Part shown: piece after piece, positions 9,669 through 20,889 of the stretch
How the letters are laid out: each line of letters starts with the position of its first letter
Numbering within the stretch: position 1 is the first letter of the stretch
Origin: Branchiostoma floridae
Lineage: Eukaryota > Chordata > Leptocardii > Amphioxiformes > Branchiostomatidae
Length of the DNA: 39,381 nucleotides
Direction: 5' to 3'
Assembly: GCF_000003815.2 (NCBI RefSeq)
Contig: NC_049995.1
Span: 5,425,771 to 5,465,151, forward strand
Notes under the pieces: model-generated
What the model was told of the DNA's origin: nothing
The model's database searches: none
What the model saw: only the letters and a program-made list of their open reading frames with translations
Translations under genes and position numbers: made by a program

Positions 9669-12600
9669 TCATTGACATGTGTGGGTGGTGAGACGAAGAA
9701 CCCCGGTGTTGTGGAGACGCTGCAGTTGCCTGAACTCATCAGGTATCCTGTGAACGTTGGTGGGGAAGGCATTGTCGTAGTAATGCTCAGTCAGGTGTCT
9801 GTTGTTCCTGTCGGAGTGGAAGGGCCAGAAGCCGTACAAGCGCACCTCTTCGCACATCTGTGTGGCCAAACCCACCAGTAGCAGTCCTAGATGATCATGA
9901 ATAACGGAATGTAAGTATGGAGCAAATACATATATAAAAACGAAATACGTCGAAACTGGAACAATTGATTGACTGATTTAGTAAAAGGTATTGATAATAC
10001 CAATAATGCATGCATTTTATATAATATAATTTTACTAGTATGTTTCGGTTTAAGATGCCTACCTGTCGTCGCCTTCTTCCCATTGACACCATTCTTTCTC
10101 CAAAACGATATCAACGATCCTGTTAGAACTGGATATGGGAAGATAACCTGAACCCGGGCGCTGTTGGCTTGCAGAGCTTGCTGTGCTTTGAAAACAATCT
10201 TTGTCTGATCGAGACCCTCAAAGGCCCAGCTCCAGAGGTAGCTGTCTCCGTATACTGACAGGTCAGACATCAAGGCTTTAACATTTATAGTCTTTACCTT
10301 TTTTCTAGTGTACAAGTATCTAGAAAAATTGAAAAACAACAAATTGAAACAAAGTTAGTCAGGTTCACATCTGCAAAGTTTCACATCACATCACATTATA
10401 TCACATCACACGAATACGCACTCACACTCAGACATACACACACACACACACACACGCGCACACACACAAACACACGCACACACACGCACACTAGCACACA
10501 CACACACGCACGCACACGCACCTACACACACACACGCACACACACAAACTCACACAAACACACGCACGCACGCACACGCACCTACACACGCACACACAAA
10601 CTCACACACACACGCACGCACACACACACACAAGAATTCGAAGAAGTGACTTTGCTAGTAAACACAACAGCTAATTGCGTACACCGGGCATTAGGCTGAG
10701 TTTTGTCTTCCACCGAATGGTGACCTACCTACTATATAATTAATTCAGGTGCTGCACTGCAGTTCATATTTTTCAATGTTAACATTATAAGACATAACGA
10801 AGGTACCTGTAGCTGATCATGGAGGGGTTGATAGTGATCAGATTGGTTTTCTTTCCAATGTCCTCCAAATATTTCTCGTCCATCGTAGCCATGTTGAGCC
10901 TATCAGTTATAAGAAGATAAAAAATTTGAATCAATCCATGGATATCAAAATGACACAACTGAAGAGTTTCCTACGTCAACAATAATGTCAATACAAGCAA
11001 GTAATAGACCAGATAACTTTCATCGACATAACCAGGTAAAACTTCAACACAACAAGGGATACTCCCAAATGCTACCAAAATAACCAGGTAACAATCATCA
11101 ACATAACAAGGTAAAACTCATCAAAATAGCCAGGCAATATTCATCAACATAGCCAGGCCGTACTTACAAACGTAAACTGGTAACTTCATTAACATAACTA
11201 GGCAATACTCATCAACATAACCAGGCGATACTCATCAACATAACTAGGTAATACACAATAATATAACCAGGTAATTCTCATCAATACAACCCAGAAGACT
11301 CATCAACGTAAACTGGTAATACTCATCAATATAACCAGGAAGACATAACCATTATAACAATAATATAACCAGGTAATACTCATAAAAATAACAAGGAATA
11401 CTCATAAACATAAGCAGGTAATATTTAGCAACATACCCAGGCAATACTCATCAACATAACTTGGTAATACTCATCAACATAACTAGGTAATACTCATCAA
11501 CATAACCAGGCAATACTCAAATAAACATAACTAGGTAATGCCCACTAGTATAACCAGGCAATACTCATCAACATAAACAGGCAATACTCATCAACAGTAA
11601 TACTAAGGGCATTCTACGGGGGTCATAATATATCCATTTAAATCTCCCGTGCTATTGGATCAGATTATACAACATTTGGACCAGTAAATTTCTGTAGAAG
11701 AACCTGACCTTAACACAAACTCAGAGGCGTCTATCTCCTTTCCACAGCCGCTTCCCGTCAGTATTCCTCCGTTCCCTACCACACTGCAAGTATTGAAGCG
11801 TTTGTTCTTGAATGGACTCTCCTGCGTAGGAAAGATACGTGTTAGTAATGTCAAAAGTTGTTTGAGTCGGTCTGTATACGTAATATGATGTTAATGTAAA
11901 TAACTAAATTGACTTTAGCAGTCATAGCTTAAGCATAAGGCATTGGACACTGAGCAGCATTTAAGTTGTAGGGAGAAGTAGGCTCACTACATATTAGTGA
12001 TCAACTGCAGGATACGTTTAAAACCAACCAACAGAGACGTTACCAACATGAACCAATAGTTGGAGTCCATGTTTCAGTACTGTAACGTTTTCAAGAAAAA
12101 CATTCGCTCAGCTGTAAAAACTGTAGATATCCTTGGACGTCGACATTTGCGTCGTCGTCAAGATTGAAGATTGTGAGGAAGTTCTAAACCTACTTTAGGA
12201 AATCCCTTGAAGACGTCTTTTGGCACTTTGATTATCTTGGTTGTCCTGCCCCAGGTCTTCATGACTTTCTTCACGCTTTTCTGTGTGACCAGAAAGTTCC
12301 CGTTCACAAAGCGTCTGTCTCTTATCATTGTGTTCCTGTGAAATTGAAGGCGGTCATGAAATGCAACTTTCAACCCATTTTGGAGGCAAAACCGCTGAAG
12401 GTAGTCTTGCTTATAATGTCCTAACAAAGTTCCTTATGTACAACATTCATGGGCGTCGGGCGTGGCGTAGCTGGTAGAGCAGTTGGCTCGGAATCTATAG
12501 GTCCTGAGTTCGATCCCCGCCGTGCCCCCGACGTTGTGCCCTTTGGAAAGGCACTTTATACGACCTTCTGGTCACCTTCCTCATCCAGCTGTAACACTGG

Positions 12601-13978
12601 GTACCTGACTTCGGTCGGGGAGGTAAAAGACTACCTTTGCCTTCTGTCTGTATCGTGTACGTGGCACTGTTGATATGAATTACAAAATTTGAGTGCAGTG
12701 TCACATTGTCCTTGTCTGTCCAAAAACATTCAGTAATCACGCATTAAGATTCGTCATTTACGCAGCTCAGCAGTCCCAATTTGATGAAGAAATTCGAAAA
12801 TGACTCTACATGATACACGATCATGTGTTTGTAATCCAAGTAATCAGCTATTTACATCTCTTATGTCATGACGTCACTCGCGCTCTGAACCAACATGGCG
12901 GAAGCTAAATGATGTCGCAATATATCAAAAGGCAACTCGCGAAAGGGACACCTACCGGAATAGATCCGCGGCTGTTTTGTTGTAGACCCATCCAGGTGCT
13001 TCCGTCGGTATGGACCGTACGGCTGCCTGGTCGGCTAGGAACTTCTTCTGAGCGACCTCTTCCTTCGGTATGTGCTGAGCGTAAGATCTAAATTTCTGTA
13101 ATGCCCTTGAAAAACAAATATAAAAAAATGATCATGTATGTCCACATCTCGGAGTATGTTTCATGATTGCATTTCAAGGTGATTTAAGTCTAATATGATG
13201 ACTTTTCGTAGTTTATGATGACACACAAAGATTGTTGAGTCTTCTCTTAAAATCCAGGGAAACTTTTAGTAACACCACTTAAGGTCATTTCATACTCTTA
13301 AGTCTGAAATGAAACTAGTCTCAATAGGTTATTACTACTAGCATATCCCTAGATGCCAGAAGATCCTGACCATTACAAAAAGTACGATCAACCCATCATC
13401 TACTTGGAAACTTACATCACGTAGGAATAGGAGAGTTGTGCTTTAATGTGATTTTCACCTAAGCTTTATGAATAGCCTCAACATGCATATGGTAAAAATG
13501 ATGTGTCACTTGTTCCTCTGTACCTTGTTTTCCCAGCATTAGGCTTTTCCATGGATGAGTTTGCAGTACCGGTAACTCCCTCGAGTCTTCCACTGTAGAC
13601 ACTGTCTGCGTCTTTGAGCTCGAGGAGAGAGCTGGAATTTTTTTTATTCATAGAAAGAAATCTTGTTTATTTCTATCAGTTAAGCAGCCATTATGAAATA
13701 ATTGTAATAATAAGTGCACCCTAATTAATATATACTACTCCCAAAAGATTCCACATATTTGCACGTTGACAGCACGCAGTTGCACGTATGTAGGGCAGGT
13801 TGTGCCCTCAGCTTTAGTGCGTTATGTAGCCCCACCTGGTAGTATTTCTGCGGTTTTCAACTTTTTTCCAGAACAACATGTCACCAGGAGTAAGGAGGTC
13901 CGATGTGTAGTACAGCAGGAATGGAACCACTGTTAGCGGTACCAGCAACAGGACACGCGGTGGATTGTGACTTGTCAT
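9669..13978 (-). CDS. ST8SIA-like: Alpha-2,8-sialyltransferase, left copy (8 coding exons, complete)
   Basis: The enzyme transfers sialic acid from CMP-Neu5Ac onto sialylated acceptors in the Golgi lumen. Exons in order on -: 13978-13836, 13631-13524, 13105-12956, 12335-12194, 11821-11709, 10899-10807, 10319-10063, 9886-9669. All junctions are GT..AG and phases match, giving 407 residues. Visible parts: a short cytosolic end MTSHNPPR, a membrane anchor VLLLVPLTVVPFLLYY, a stem with NXS/T sequons, sialylmotif L ([20 protein letters not shown] to TINPS), motif S ([18 protein letters not shown]), motif III HYYD and motif VS HRIPDE with the presumed catalytic His. The four ST8Sia disulfide cysteines are present. 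The C-terminal end resembles ST8SIA1/5/6 more than polysialyltransferases. Start chosen: the upstream in-frame ATG of the right copy is TTG here, so the shared MTSHN Met is preferred. Confidence 0.9.
10381..10632. repeat. (CA)n/(CACG)n microsatellite in sialyltransferase intron, left arm
   Basis: About 250 bases of CA, CGCA and CACACG words follow several TCACA units. It is the mirror of 27223-27489. Confidence 0.9.
11030..11600. repeat. 23-bp intronic minisatellite, left arm
   Basis: Degenerate units of CTCATCAACATAACCAGGTAATA (period about 23 bases) fill most of the intron between exons 6 and 5 of the left gene. The inverted partner at 25810-26860 is nearly twice as long. Confidence 0.85.
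12451..12667 (+). mobile_element. tRNA-derived SINE, left arm
   Basis: The head looks like a tRNA gene: A box TGGCGTAGCTGG, then gagcagttggctcgg, and B box GAGTTCGATCCC. A SINE body follows with TGTGCCCTTTGGAAAGGCAC, TTTATACGACCTT, and a tail ending near gtacgtggcac. It lies in intron 3 of the left gene in antisense. The partner at 24703-24919 is at the homologous position with the same length, so this insertion came before the duplication. Confidence 0.8.
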
Positions 13979-14039
13979 TTTCGTCTCGTCACCAGGGTAG
14001 TCTCTGACGCTGGACAAATACACAGAAAACAAGAGTTCG

Positions 14040-14984
14040 GAGACCTCATATATCCATGAAATAGTCTGATTATGTTAATGATTTCCAAATTTGCATAATC
14101 TATGCTTAATTATGTACACCTGTAAATAACCTACGCTGGTCACTATGTTGATTGTCCAATCATTTACCACATCGATGAATTATGGCACTTTTGTATTAAT
14201 TATGCAAATTAAGGTCTTATTTACATAATTGGTATCTGATAATGTTCCACCTGGCACAAACTACATACATTGCATTTATTTGAGTTCTATAAAGGAAACA
14301 CTGCAAATACAGATTTTCCTCACTAAATATGCAAATTAAGTGTTAGTTTGCATAATTCGAACTTCATGATGTGCATCCCTGTCTAAAATACCTACATACC
14401 AAATATCATGTAAATTTGTAGTTCCCTTCTTTAGTTATCCACCTTAGAAGATTTTGACAAAAATACCCATGCAGTTCCAGAGCAACCTGGTAGGGGGACC
14501 AAATATACACCACATATCCCTTATGTCACAAGCTATCTGCCATCCAAAAGTCAAGACCATAGCACATCCAGTTCAAAAGATAAAAAAAATGAATTTCTGC
14601 TGCAGTACCAAGGTCATATACCAGGTGGCCCAAAATTGACAGTGACTTCCCAACACCTACCCACAAACCAAATACCATCGTAATCCATTTAGAAGTTCTT
14701 GAGTTATGCTCACTGCAAAAATCCGGACACACAGACAGACAGACACACACACAGACAGACATACACACAGACACACCCAAAACTATTTTTATCCAGATAA
14801 AAAGACAGAAGACAAACATTCTGAATACGTATTAATGAAAGCTATGGTAAAGGCATAAATGGTCAAAGCAAACAGTGGTCAAAGCATGAATGCATAATAC
14901 AAACGCTTTTTTTTTGTTTTTTTACTTTATAACGTTTTCATGGTCCGTGTACACACAATATCTCGCTGGATGCTGTTTTTAAAA
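14040..14984. repeat. Upstream AT-rich DNA and a TCTG-tailed dispersed repeat, left arm
   Basis: Directly upstream of the left gene is AT-rich DNA with several tatgcaaattaa words. From about 14340 comes a dispersed repeat (cttctttagttatccacc, ccaaatataccc, tggtactgcagcagaaattc inverted) that ends in a (CAGA)n tract at about 14720-14780. The same family occurs at 21230-21830, 22211-22640 and 36117-36305. No gene is seen. Confidence 0.6.
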
Positions 14985-15415
14985 AAAATCAGGTTCGTAG
15001 AACAGCGGCCCATAGCGATAACTGTAGCAGCATCTCTTCTCCCTGAGTCAGAAACACCAAGCTTAGGCAAGCTTGACTTCACTGACTCAATAGGCGAAGC
15101 AGGGGTTACGAGGCTGCTCGGAAAATTCCCTACCCCATTTTGGCCCGAATGATTTGATCCGCTCACATCGCACCATCGCACATGTGGCAGGTTCTTTTTC
15201 GTGTCCGGGTTATGGCTGTCCCCAGACACGGGACCTACATTTAACGTCCTATCCGAGGGACGGCACTCATTTTCACCTGAGTAATGTGAGGAAAGTCGTG
15301 TATAGTGCCTTTCCCAAGGGCACAAGATCGGCAACACGGCAGCCGGATTTGAACCCGCGACCTCTCGGTCACGAGGCAAACACGGGCCCACTGCGCTTCG
15401 CGGTCCCACTACGTC
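14985..15415 (-). mobile_element. tRNA-derived SINE present only in the left arm
   Basis: On the - strand it starts with AGCGCAGTGGGCCCG (A-box region) and GCGGGTTCAAATCC (perfect B-box core), then TGTGCCCTTGGGAAAGGCAC and a body ending in an A/T-rich tract near 14985. The right arm is continuous across the site (21890-21935, ctggattctgtttctgtcgc inverted). The TGTGCCC..AAAGGCAC core is shared with the SINE at 12451, so the two belong to one SINE group. Confidence 0.75.
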
Positions 15416-15619
15416 TTCTTCCAGAAGGTGTGTGGGTGTAACTTTGGGGCCGACCGCTAGGAGCGCGATTTATAATCAGCCTTAATTTGACCAATTTTCC
15501 TCAACCATTGGTGTCCCCGACGCGCAACTAAAAAATTGAAATGTCAATTACGGAACTGATTACAATACCCTCGAGGTAATGACAACAGCGCTAGCCAATA
15601 GTCAACCGCCGCATGATTT

Positions 15620-16565
15620 CCTTCCTGGCGTATTCTCAGTTAAAAATCGCGAATCGACCTACCACCCCCCCCTCCCAACAACTTACGCCAATGTCCCCAG
15701 AGAGGCCGGTGAAGGAGGCTATGTCCGTACTGTGAATCATGAAGTGATGTAGCCAAGGCTAGTTATCAGGACAAAGTTGCAATAATATGTCTGGATCCAT
15801 ATGCTTTAAGAAAAGGCATTCAACGATCTAATTATAGCGCTGGTGCCGATGGTTAAATACTCGGACATCTGTTACCGCTACCTTGGGTGACTATATAACG
15901 TTTTGTACACTCCTGTCATATAGGCTGCGCGCGGAAGACTAGACTAGGTACCGATCCCCCCACGGCACGCTCGCACGAACTTTATACCTGCCCCATTATA
16001 TCCAGCTGCCCCCACTATCCGCTTGCCTCACAAGGGCCCCCGGGGCAAGATTTGGCGCTTCTCCGACTCTGACTCCGTGTGACGATTATAGTTTTCCTCC
16101 CCGGTCAAAAGTGAGCTACTGCGAGCTTCAGCCAACGCGTAGTTCACACAACGAGCTTAAATGCGACTTGACTTTCGGCACAGGTACGTGCCTAAAGTAC
16201 GGTCTGACTCAACTATGTCGTGATAACCATAGCCTGACTAAAATAGCTCTCCTAGCCCTACAGATACCGCCCCCTCATAAATCCCAGCCAGTGAGAGATT
16301 GTGTAAACACGCGTACGTCTAGTGCAAAATGTCTACTAATAACCCAAACTATGTATTTCAGCCATACTGCGACAAAGTTGGACTACATGTATGGTAACCT
16401 TCATTTCTTCAACTAGAATCTACACAGGAAATATATTCCAACCTGTGAGATCTTCAAGCTTGCAGTGCTGACCTGCCCGTGTCACACTCGACATGTCTGT
16501 AGATGCTGTCTAACCGGTTCTTTACACTCGACTTGAGGTAAAAGTTCAACCGCTGACGTGGAAAA
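15620..16565. repeat. Left arm of the inner inverted repeat
   Basis: It matches the reverse complement of about 17495-19090. Landmarks: ggcgtattctcagttaaaaa against 19066, tagccaaggctagttatcag against 18500 and 18950, ggcgcttctccgactctgac against 18210, and the segment gagatcttcaagcttgcagt against 17600. It contains no supported coding sequence. Confidence 0.85.
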
Positions 16566-17494
16566 CGTCAAAGGTGCTCATTGTGCAAATAACTGGAACA
16601 AGTGACCGTAGGTAACATACTCTGTGACCTAATTATGTTTTATGTCGGTTGTGATATTTTTGTTGACTTCAATTCAAGTTGACCCCACCCTTGTAGCCCG
16701 TCGTAATAAATGAGCGGCTTAAGGAACTACTTTCCGGATGGTACCCAGGCTAAGAAGTGTGTGCTTGTGCATGTATTTTGAAGGTTTGAACCAAATTCAA
16801 CTATCTTCTTCTAGTACATGATCATAGAAATTGCCTGCTCATTGACAAGCATGGGTTGTCAGACGAAGAACCCCGGTGTTGTGGAGATGCTGCAGTTGCC
16901 TGAACTCATCATTTTATGGAATACGGCGGATTTACACTTCTTTATTACTCTGTGACAGGAGGGTAACCTCCAGCGACAGAGTCTTGTGATCACTTTATGC
17001 GTTGAATACTAGTATTTGCTCCTATAACTCGTAATTCGTATGTGGTTTGGCATGTAGTCCGTACTCCGTTGCGAAATGATGCACGTTTTTTTGCGGTAGC
17101 TGTTTATCATGGTTATCATGGATGTAATAATTTCAGTTTTCACCCCTACGCCGTCCGATAAAGTGGATCAGGTCTTCGTTATGATCGCGCATTAAGCCTT
17201 GAGGTAATTGAATATCGTCTAGAAGATGTTGTCCTCGTCGGAATATGCCATCTCGTTCGGGCTTTGCGTTTCCAGTACTGAGGTTGGTTTGATATAGCAT
17301 ACTGTTAACATTTTGCGCGGTTAATAGTCATATGCATTCCCCTCTCCGGCGAGCTCCATCGAATCACAGGCCTTCAGTTTACCCGAGTAAGTTGATGTGA
17401 TGTGTTCTGTACAAGATATGAACACCAAGTCGATCATACACCACAAAAAACATCACAACAGACATAAAACATAATTTAATAGGTCACGTTTCCC
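16566..17494. other. Spacer of the inner inverted repeat
   Basis: About 930 bases separate the inner arms. The part 16720-16910 resembles the downstream end of the sialyltransferase gene (see the pseudogene entry). The rest shows short CG-containing words and no coding signal. Confidence 0.6.
16839..16910 (-). pseudogene. Relic of the sialyltransferase last exon (third copy)
   Basis: On - this reads [20 protein letters not shown], then ACQ and a stop: the last 23 residues of the sialyltransferase with R to H and T/R to A changes. Similarity stops abruptly at gaactcatc (16910), inside the exon and just after the motif VS position, so the catalytic part is absent. The similarity extends beyond the stop to about 16720 (ctactttccggat, gtacccaggctaag) and there matches the flank of the right copy (28210-28275), not the left. 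It is the remnant of another copy lost by rearrangement. Confidence 0.8.
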
Positions 17495-19090
17495 ACGTCA
17501 GCGGTTGAACTTTTACCTCAAGTCGAGTGTAAAGAGCCGGTTAGACAGCGTCTACAGACATGTCGTCATTGTCGAGTGTGACACGGGCAGGTCAGCACTG
17601 CAAGCTTGAAGATCTCACAGGTGGGAATATATTTACTGTGTAGATTCTAGGTGAAGAAATGAAGGTTGTCTTCTGTCGCTGTGAACAGGGTTTGAAAAGC
17701 TTCATACCATGCAAGTTACCACACATGATGCGTAGCTATTATTGTAGAAAACATGTACCGATGTCTCCTCCTGTTTAAAACGACCAAACCTTACCCTCAG
17801 GGAATTCTTCTGGTTTTCATATTGGCTATACGCTCGAATGTTTGTCTTGTACTCATTTTAGCGTATTGGGGGGAGAATACAATAACGTTACGGTGTCAAG
17901 GTGATGTACAAATTGATGAGGTAAGACATTGTAGTCCAGCTTTGTCGCAGTATGGCTAAACATGGTAATTGTCGGGCTAGGAGAGCGATTGTAGTCAGGC
18001 TATGGTTACTTACGACGTAGTTGAGTCAGACCGTACTTCAGGCATGTACTTGGACCGAAAGTCAAGTCGTATTGGAGCTCGTTGTGTGAACTACGCGGGA
18101 GTTCGTCAGATTACGTCGCGCCTTGTCAACCTACGTCGTAGTTGGCTGAAGCACGCCGTAGCTCAGTTTTGACCGGAGTGGAAAACCATAATCGTCACAC
18201 GGAGTCAGAGTCGGAGAAGCGCCAAATCTTTCCCCTTGTTAGGCAAGCGGATAGTGGGGGCAGCTGGATAATGGGGTAGGTATAAAGTTCGTGCGAGCGA
18301 GCCGTGGGGGATCGGTAGCTAGTCCTCCGTGCGCGGCCTATATCATCAGTATATGATAGGATTCTACATAACGTTATATTGTCACTCAGGGTAGTGGACA
18401 ACAGATGTCCGGGTATTCGACCATCGGCACCAGCGTTAGTAGATCGTTGAATGACTTTTCTCTTTTAAAGCATATGTGCCATATGCATTATTGTCACTTT
18501 GTCCTGATATCTAGCCTTGGCTACATCATTGAATGATTAACAGCACACTTGAACCCACAAGTAACTTTGATAGCACCGTTCTGTGTTCTATTTACGTCAT
18601 ACCCACCTGAGAAAACCCATGTTTTGATGCGAAATGCGCCAGAAGTTGAACAAATTTGGTGCCCTCGAACAAAAAGTGTTGCAACAGCAATGTTCCAACG
18701 TCCGAATCAGGTATTCGAATTGCTAACCGTGCCGCTCGAAAAAGTTCGATTTATTCGAATGGAGCCTGTGTGATACGCCTTTCGAACCTGTGCGATACGG
18801 AAACGTACGGCCCGGTCCGGAACACCCGTATCGAACGTTTTCGCGTCACAGGTATGACATCCAGGTTATCATCCAACATGGCGTCCACGCGTGACGAAGC
18901 GGTTTTCGAACGTTCTGTGAAAACGATCTGTTGCAACTTTGTCCTGATAACTAGCCTTGGCTACATCACTTTATGATTCACAGTACGGAGATAGCCTCCT
19001 TCACCGGCCTCTCTGGGGGCATTGGCGTAAGTTGTTGGGAGGGAGGTGTTAGGTCGATTCGCGATTTTTAACTGAGAATACGCCGCGGGA
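17495..19090. repeat. Right arm of the inner inverted repeat
   Basis: It is inverted relative to 15620-16565 but longer, because of extra blocks at about 17675-17930, a TACGTCGTAG-rich segment at 18000-18175, and an insertion at 18540-18933 flanked by a ~45-base direct repeat (tttgtcctgata, tagccttggctacatca). No gene is seen. Confidence 0.8.
18540..18933. other. Insertion rich in TTCGAA/TTCGAT words between two direct repeats
   Basis: This block has no counterpart in the left inner arm. About 45 bases ending in ctagccttggctacatca precede it (18494-18535) and are repeated after it (18934-18971). It holds repeated ttcgaa, attcgaat, ctcgaa and atcgaac words. It may be an inserted element or the product of an unequal exchange. 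Confidence 0.5.
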
Positions 19091-19560
19091 AGGAAAATAT
19101 GCCGCAAAAGGAATAATGCCGGGAAAGGAATATATGCCGGGAAGCTTGTACTCGCCCCCAGCGGGCCTGCGACCGTCTTTTTTTTTAATTCTCGAACACC
19201 ACCCTCCCCCATACTACTAGTTTCAGATTGCCGGTCGTTTAAAAAAAACGTCCTAGTCGTAGTGACAGACACTTGTTAGAAAAAAAAAAATTACAAAACG
19301 ATTTTAAGAAATAGTGTACACTGTTCTGAACGGTTTTGCACGAAACAATCAGCATATTTCTGGTACGCTTCAGGGTGGCCGTGCACTGCCCGTTGTGACA
19401 TGTGAATGAACTTTATTGCTTGTCTTGTTGGTGTGAATTACTTCTCGGGGATACATTTATTGGTCTTCTGAAAGACATTCTTAATCATTAACATATAGCT
19501 AGATGGAGTTAGTCAATCAGAGGCCCCCATTTCCTATGGCTCATCAGGCCGACAAGTCAC

Positions 19561-19592
19561 AAGTGTGCAGTTATTAGAATAACTGCACACTT
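19561..19592. repeat. Perfect 15-bp inverted repeat (hairpin)
   Basis: AAGTGTGCAGTTATT, two bases, then AATAACTGCACACTT. It lies inside the 18992-20888 element; function is unknown. Confidence 0.8.
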
Positions 19593-19798
19593 ACCGACCA
19601 GTACAGGCATGGCAGGGGGTGGCTTCCCGTTAGTGCGCGTTTCATTGTTTAAAGAAAACGTTTACCGTCTTAGAAAAACATTAGATTACTTACAATATGT
19701 AAAACAATAAAATATATTTTACTTAATGTCCAATTTAAACTGAATATTGAAAATAAAATTGTTTGCACACACCCCCTTTCAAGTTGAACGATCCGCAG

Positions 19799-19825
19799 AT
19801 CATTCCTCCCGGAGGGAGGAATGAT
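19799..19825. repeat. Perfect 12-bp inverted repeat (hairpin)
   Basis: ATCATTCCTCCC, three bases, then GGGAGGAATGAT. It lies inside the same element. Confidence 0.8.
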
Positions 19826-20019
19826 TATGAATACAGTACAGTAGAATTTTGAAAAGGATTGGCATGCCAAGACGGCAATGTTTCGAATATTTTCTGTGGA
19901 AAATTTGGATTCAAAATGCAATATGTAATCTCCCTATGTACCAAAGAAATTCTACAAAGGAATTCAAACGTATAGTAACAAGGAGTTTGCAAGTTTGTGT
20001 AGTCTATATGATAAAAGCG

Positions 20020-20189
20020 TTAATGACCCGCCTGTTCCTTGGTGTATATGGTGTCATAACGCCTGGTCCTTTGCTATAATCACCGAATAAAGCCACCAAG
20101 TGAGCGAAACGAACGAGGTGGTTTTATTCGGTGGTTATAGCAAAGGATCAGGCGTTATGACACCATATACACCTCGGGCGGGTCATTAA
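20020..20189. mobile_element. Foldback MITE bounded by TTAA
   Basis: Two ~72-base arms (from ttaatgacccgcctg, gtgtcataacgcctgg, aataaagccacc) are almost perfect inverted copies around a ~20-base loop (agtgagcgaaacgaacga). Both ends are TTAA, at 20020-20023 and 20186-20189. This fits a piggyBac-like or Kolobok-like non-autonomous element, both of which insert at TTAA. Confidence 0.7.
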
Positions 20190-20889
20190 CCCTTCATTAT
20201 TGCCTCTGTTCATGCTGAACACTCGCAGGCCCGCTGGGGGCGAGTACAATTAAGGTCGCACAACACAGTATTTATGGGCGACCCCCGTGGACATAAGTAG
20301 GTCGGGCACAAAATAGGGTGTCGCAGTTCACGAAAAGCCGTAGAAATTTTTCTGTGCACGTCAGCGAGTCGGAAACTGTGGTGAATAGTAGAGGAATATG
20401 TAAGTTTTGAGGCCATATGAGTTGGGTTACGATGTTTGTTTGGCTGGGTAGAATTTCGCGCACGAATCTGGTTCCCGCTACTTCCGTGTGTCGGCTGCAG
20501 TATGGTGACCTCCGCTGGGGGTCATTTCAAAGTGTTCTTTCTGGGAAAACGAGCAGACAAACTTATGCTCATTTTCACATATTTTGTAGATTCTACCCTG
20601 AACTCCAACATGAATTCTTGTTCATTACTTTTGCACCCTGGTATATTTTTTTAGTCGTCGAACCACCTCACTTTGGGGTCCTCTATAGAAATCCCCATAG
20701 GCGAAAAACTGTGTTCTGCTACCACAAGCTTCCCGGCATATATTCCTTTCCCGGCATTTTTCCTTTCGTGACATATTTTTCTTCCCGGCGTATTCGATTC
20801 TCAGTTAAAAATCGCGAATCTACCTATCCACCCCCCACCCCCCAACAACTTACGCCAATGGCCACAGAGAGGCCGGTGAAGGAGGCTAG

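Larger units (their letters stand above)
8480..15615. repeat. Left arm of a large inverted duplication
   Basis: The segment is the reverse complement of about 21125-29812, interrupted by insertions. The outer boundary is near 8480, where similarity to 29812 stops (acatgatatacaggtgtaaaatag here against acatgatataaaagtgtaaaatag inverted). Matching landmarks, outward to inward: the vertebrate-like gene-free block 8500-9200, a TTA microsatellite, all eight sialyltransferase exons with their introns, a CA microsatellite, a 23-bp minisatellite, a SINE, and the TCTG-tailed repeat. Arm lengths differ mainly through tandem-repeat expansion and transposon insertions. The arm ends are estimated by eye. 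Confidence 0.9.
18992..20888. mobile_element. Candidate 1.9-kb element with ~170-bp terminal inverted repeats
   Basis: The left end TAGCCTCCTTCACCGGCCTC and following bases to about 19165 (ggcgtaagttgttggg, cgcgatttttaactgagaat, atatatgccgggaagcttgt) return inverted at 20718-20888. Another end-like copy at about 15620-15722 stops at the same GGAGGCTA. A common terminus in three places suggests a transposon or foldback element. Internally there are several palindromes and a foldback MITE, and no transposase frame I can recognise. Confidence 0.5.

Noticed and set aside
12457-12530. Functional tRNA gene
   Set aside because: A and B boxes are present, but they head a SINE body with a shared core, and the same unit sits in both arms inside an intron. 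No good cloverleaf was verified.
14927-15409. 160-codon open frame on -
   Set aside because: It lies entirely within a tRNA-derived SINE.
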